From assembly GCA_021789565.1 (NCBI GenBank), contig JAJYJL010000344.1, forward strand, positions 1 through 7,597: a stretch of 7,597 nucleotides of DNA, written 5' to 3'. The position numbers and the translations under genes are program-made. Numbering within the stretch: position 1 is the stretch's first letter; each line of letters starts with the position of its first letter. Below, piece by piece: positions 7,485-7,597 of the stretch. A model generated the notes under the pieces. That model did no database searches and was not told the origin of the DNA. It saw nothing but the letters and a program-made list of their open reading frames with translations. This stretch comes from Acidobacteriota bacterium. Lineage in GTDB: Bacteria > Acidobacteriota > Terriglobia > UBA7540.

Positions 7485-7597
7485 CCATTCTTCATGCCAG
7501 TCTACGCTAACCAATGCACTCGGTCGTCGGGCAGGCTGATCTGCCAGGATGTCGGCAGCGTTTTGGCGAATCCTGAAATCCAAAGCATACTTGGGAG
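7485..7597. other. Right-hand flank, no decidable gene
   Basis: Two short frames touch the right edge. On the + strand ATG 7494 opens 34 codons to the edge but has no ribosome binding site. On the - strand a frame enters from the edge and ends at TAG 7502-7504 with the tail SWQISLPDDRVHWLA, which could be the end of a convergent gene. The 5-bp stem GGCAG/CTGCC (7530-7534 and 7541-7545) has no T-run after it and is not a terminator. Confidence 0.3.

Noticed and set aside
7530..7545. Hairpin GGCAG/CTGCC as a terminator after the nuclease gene
   Set aside because: The stem is only 5 bp and no T-run follows.
1..7597. CRISPR array, tRNA, rRNA or insertion sequence ends
   Set aside because: No regularly spaced repeats, cloverleaf sequence, rRNA-like stretch or paired terminal inverted repeats were seen on either strand.

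Overview
The window holds a PIWI/Argonaute-like defence locus on the + strand, from a bacterium of moderately high GC with standard Shine-Dalgarno sites (GGAGGG and AAGGGGG in front of two of the genes). Most of the sequence is near 50-58% GC. The first ~290 bases are markedly richer (82 of the first 120 bases by hand count, against 59 of 120 at 361-480) and look like foreign or rearranged DNA. I cannot name the organism from the sequence.

Layout. (1) Bases 1-290 carry the 5' part of an unrecognised reading frame on the - strand that runs off the left edge. (2) Bases ~291-2084 are the C-terminal half of the DinG-type superfamily 2 helicase that accompanies pPIWI_RE proteins. It lacks the ATPase lobe with Walker A and B and is cut by an in-frame TGA at 1635-1637. 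Beyond the TGA the same frame stays open for 149 codons and encodes helicase motif VI, so the helicase is most likely a remnant. (3) Bases 2065-4761 encode an intact 898-residue pPIWI_RE protein, the PIWI-like core of the system, overlapping the helicase frame by 20 bases. (4) After a 140-base gap with a plausible sigma70 promoter come two more intact genes: an unrecognised 290-residue protein with a beta-rich front and a helical, possibly HEPN-like back (4902-5774), and a 536-residue protein whose C-terminus resembles the predicted pPIWI-associating nuclease family (5874-7484). Bases 7485-7597 hold no gene that can be decided.

Working together. pPIWI_RE proteins are known from comparative genomics as the centre of a three-gene island with a DinG-like helicase and a restriction-endonuclease-fold protein, predicted to act against invading DNA or R-loops. 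Here the PIWI core is intact, the helicase is broken, no classical REase partner is visible, and a predicted nuclease plus an uncharacterised helical protein lie downstream in their own unit. This suggests either a decaying island or a re-wired version in which the downstream pair supplies the effector activity.
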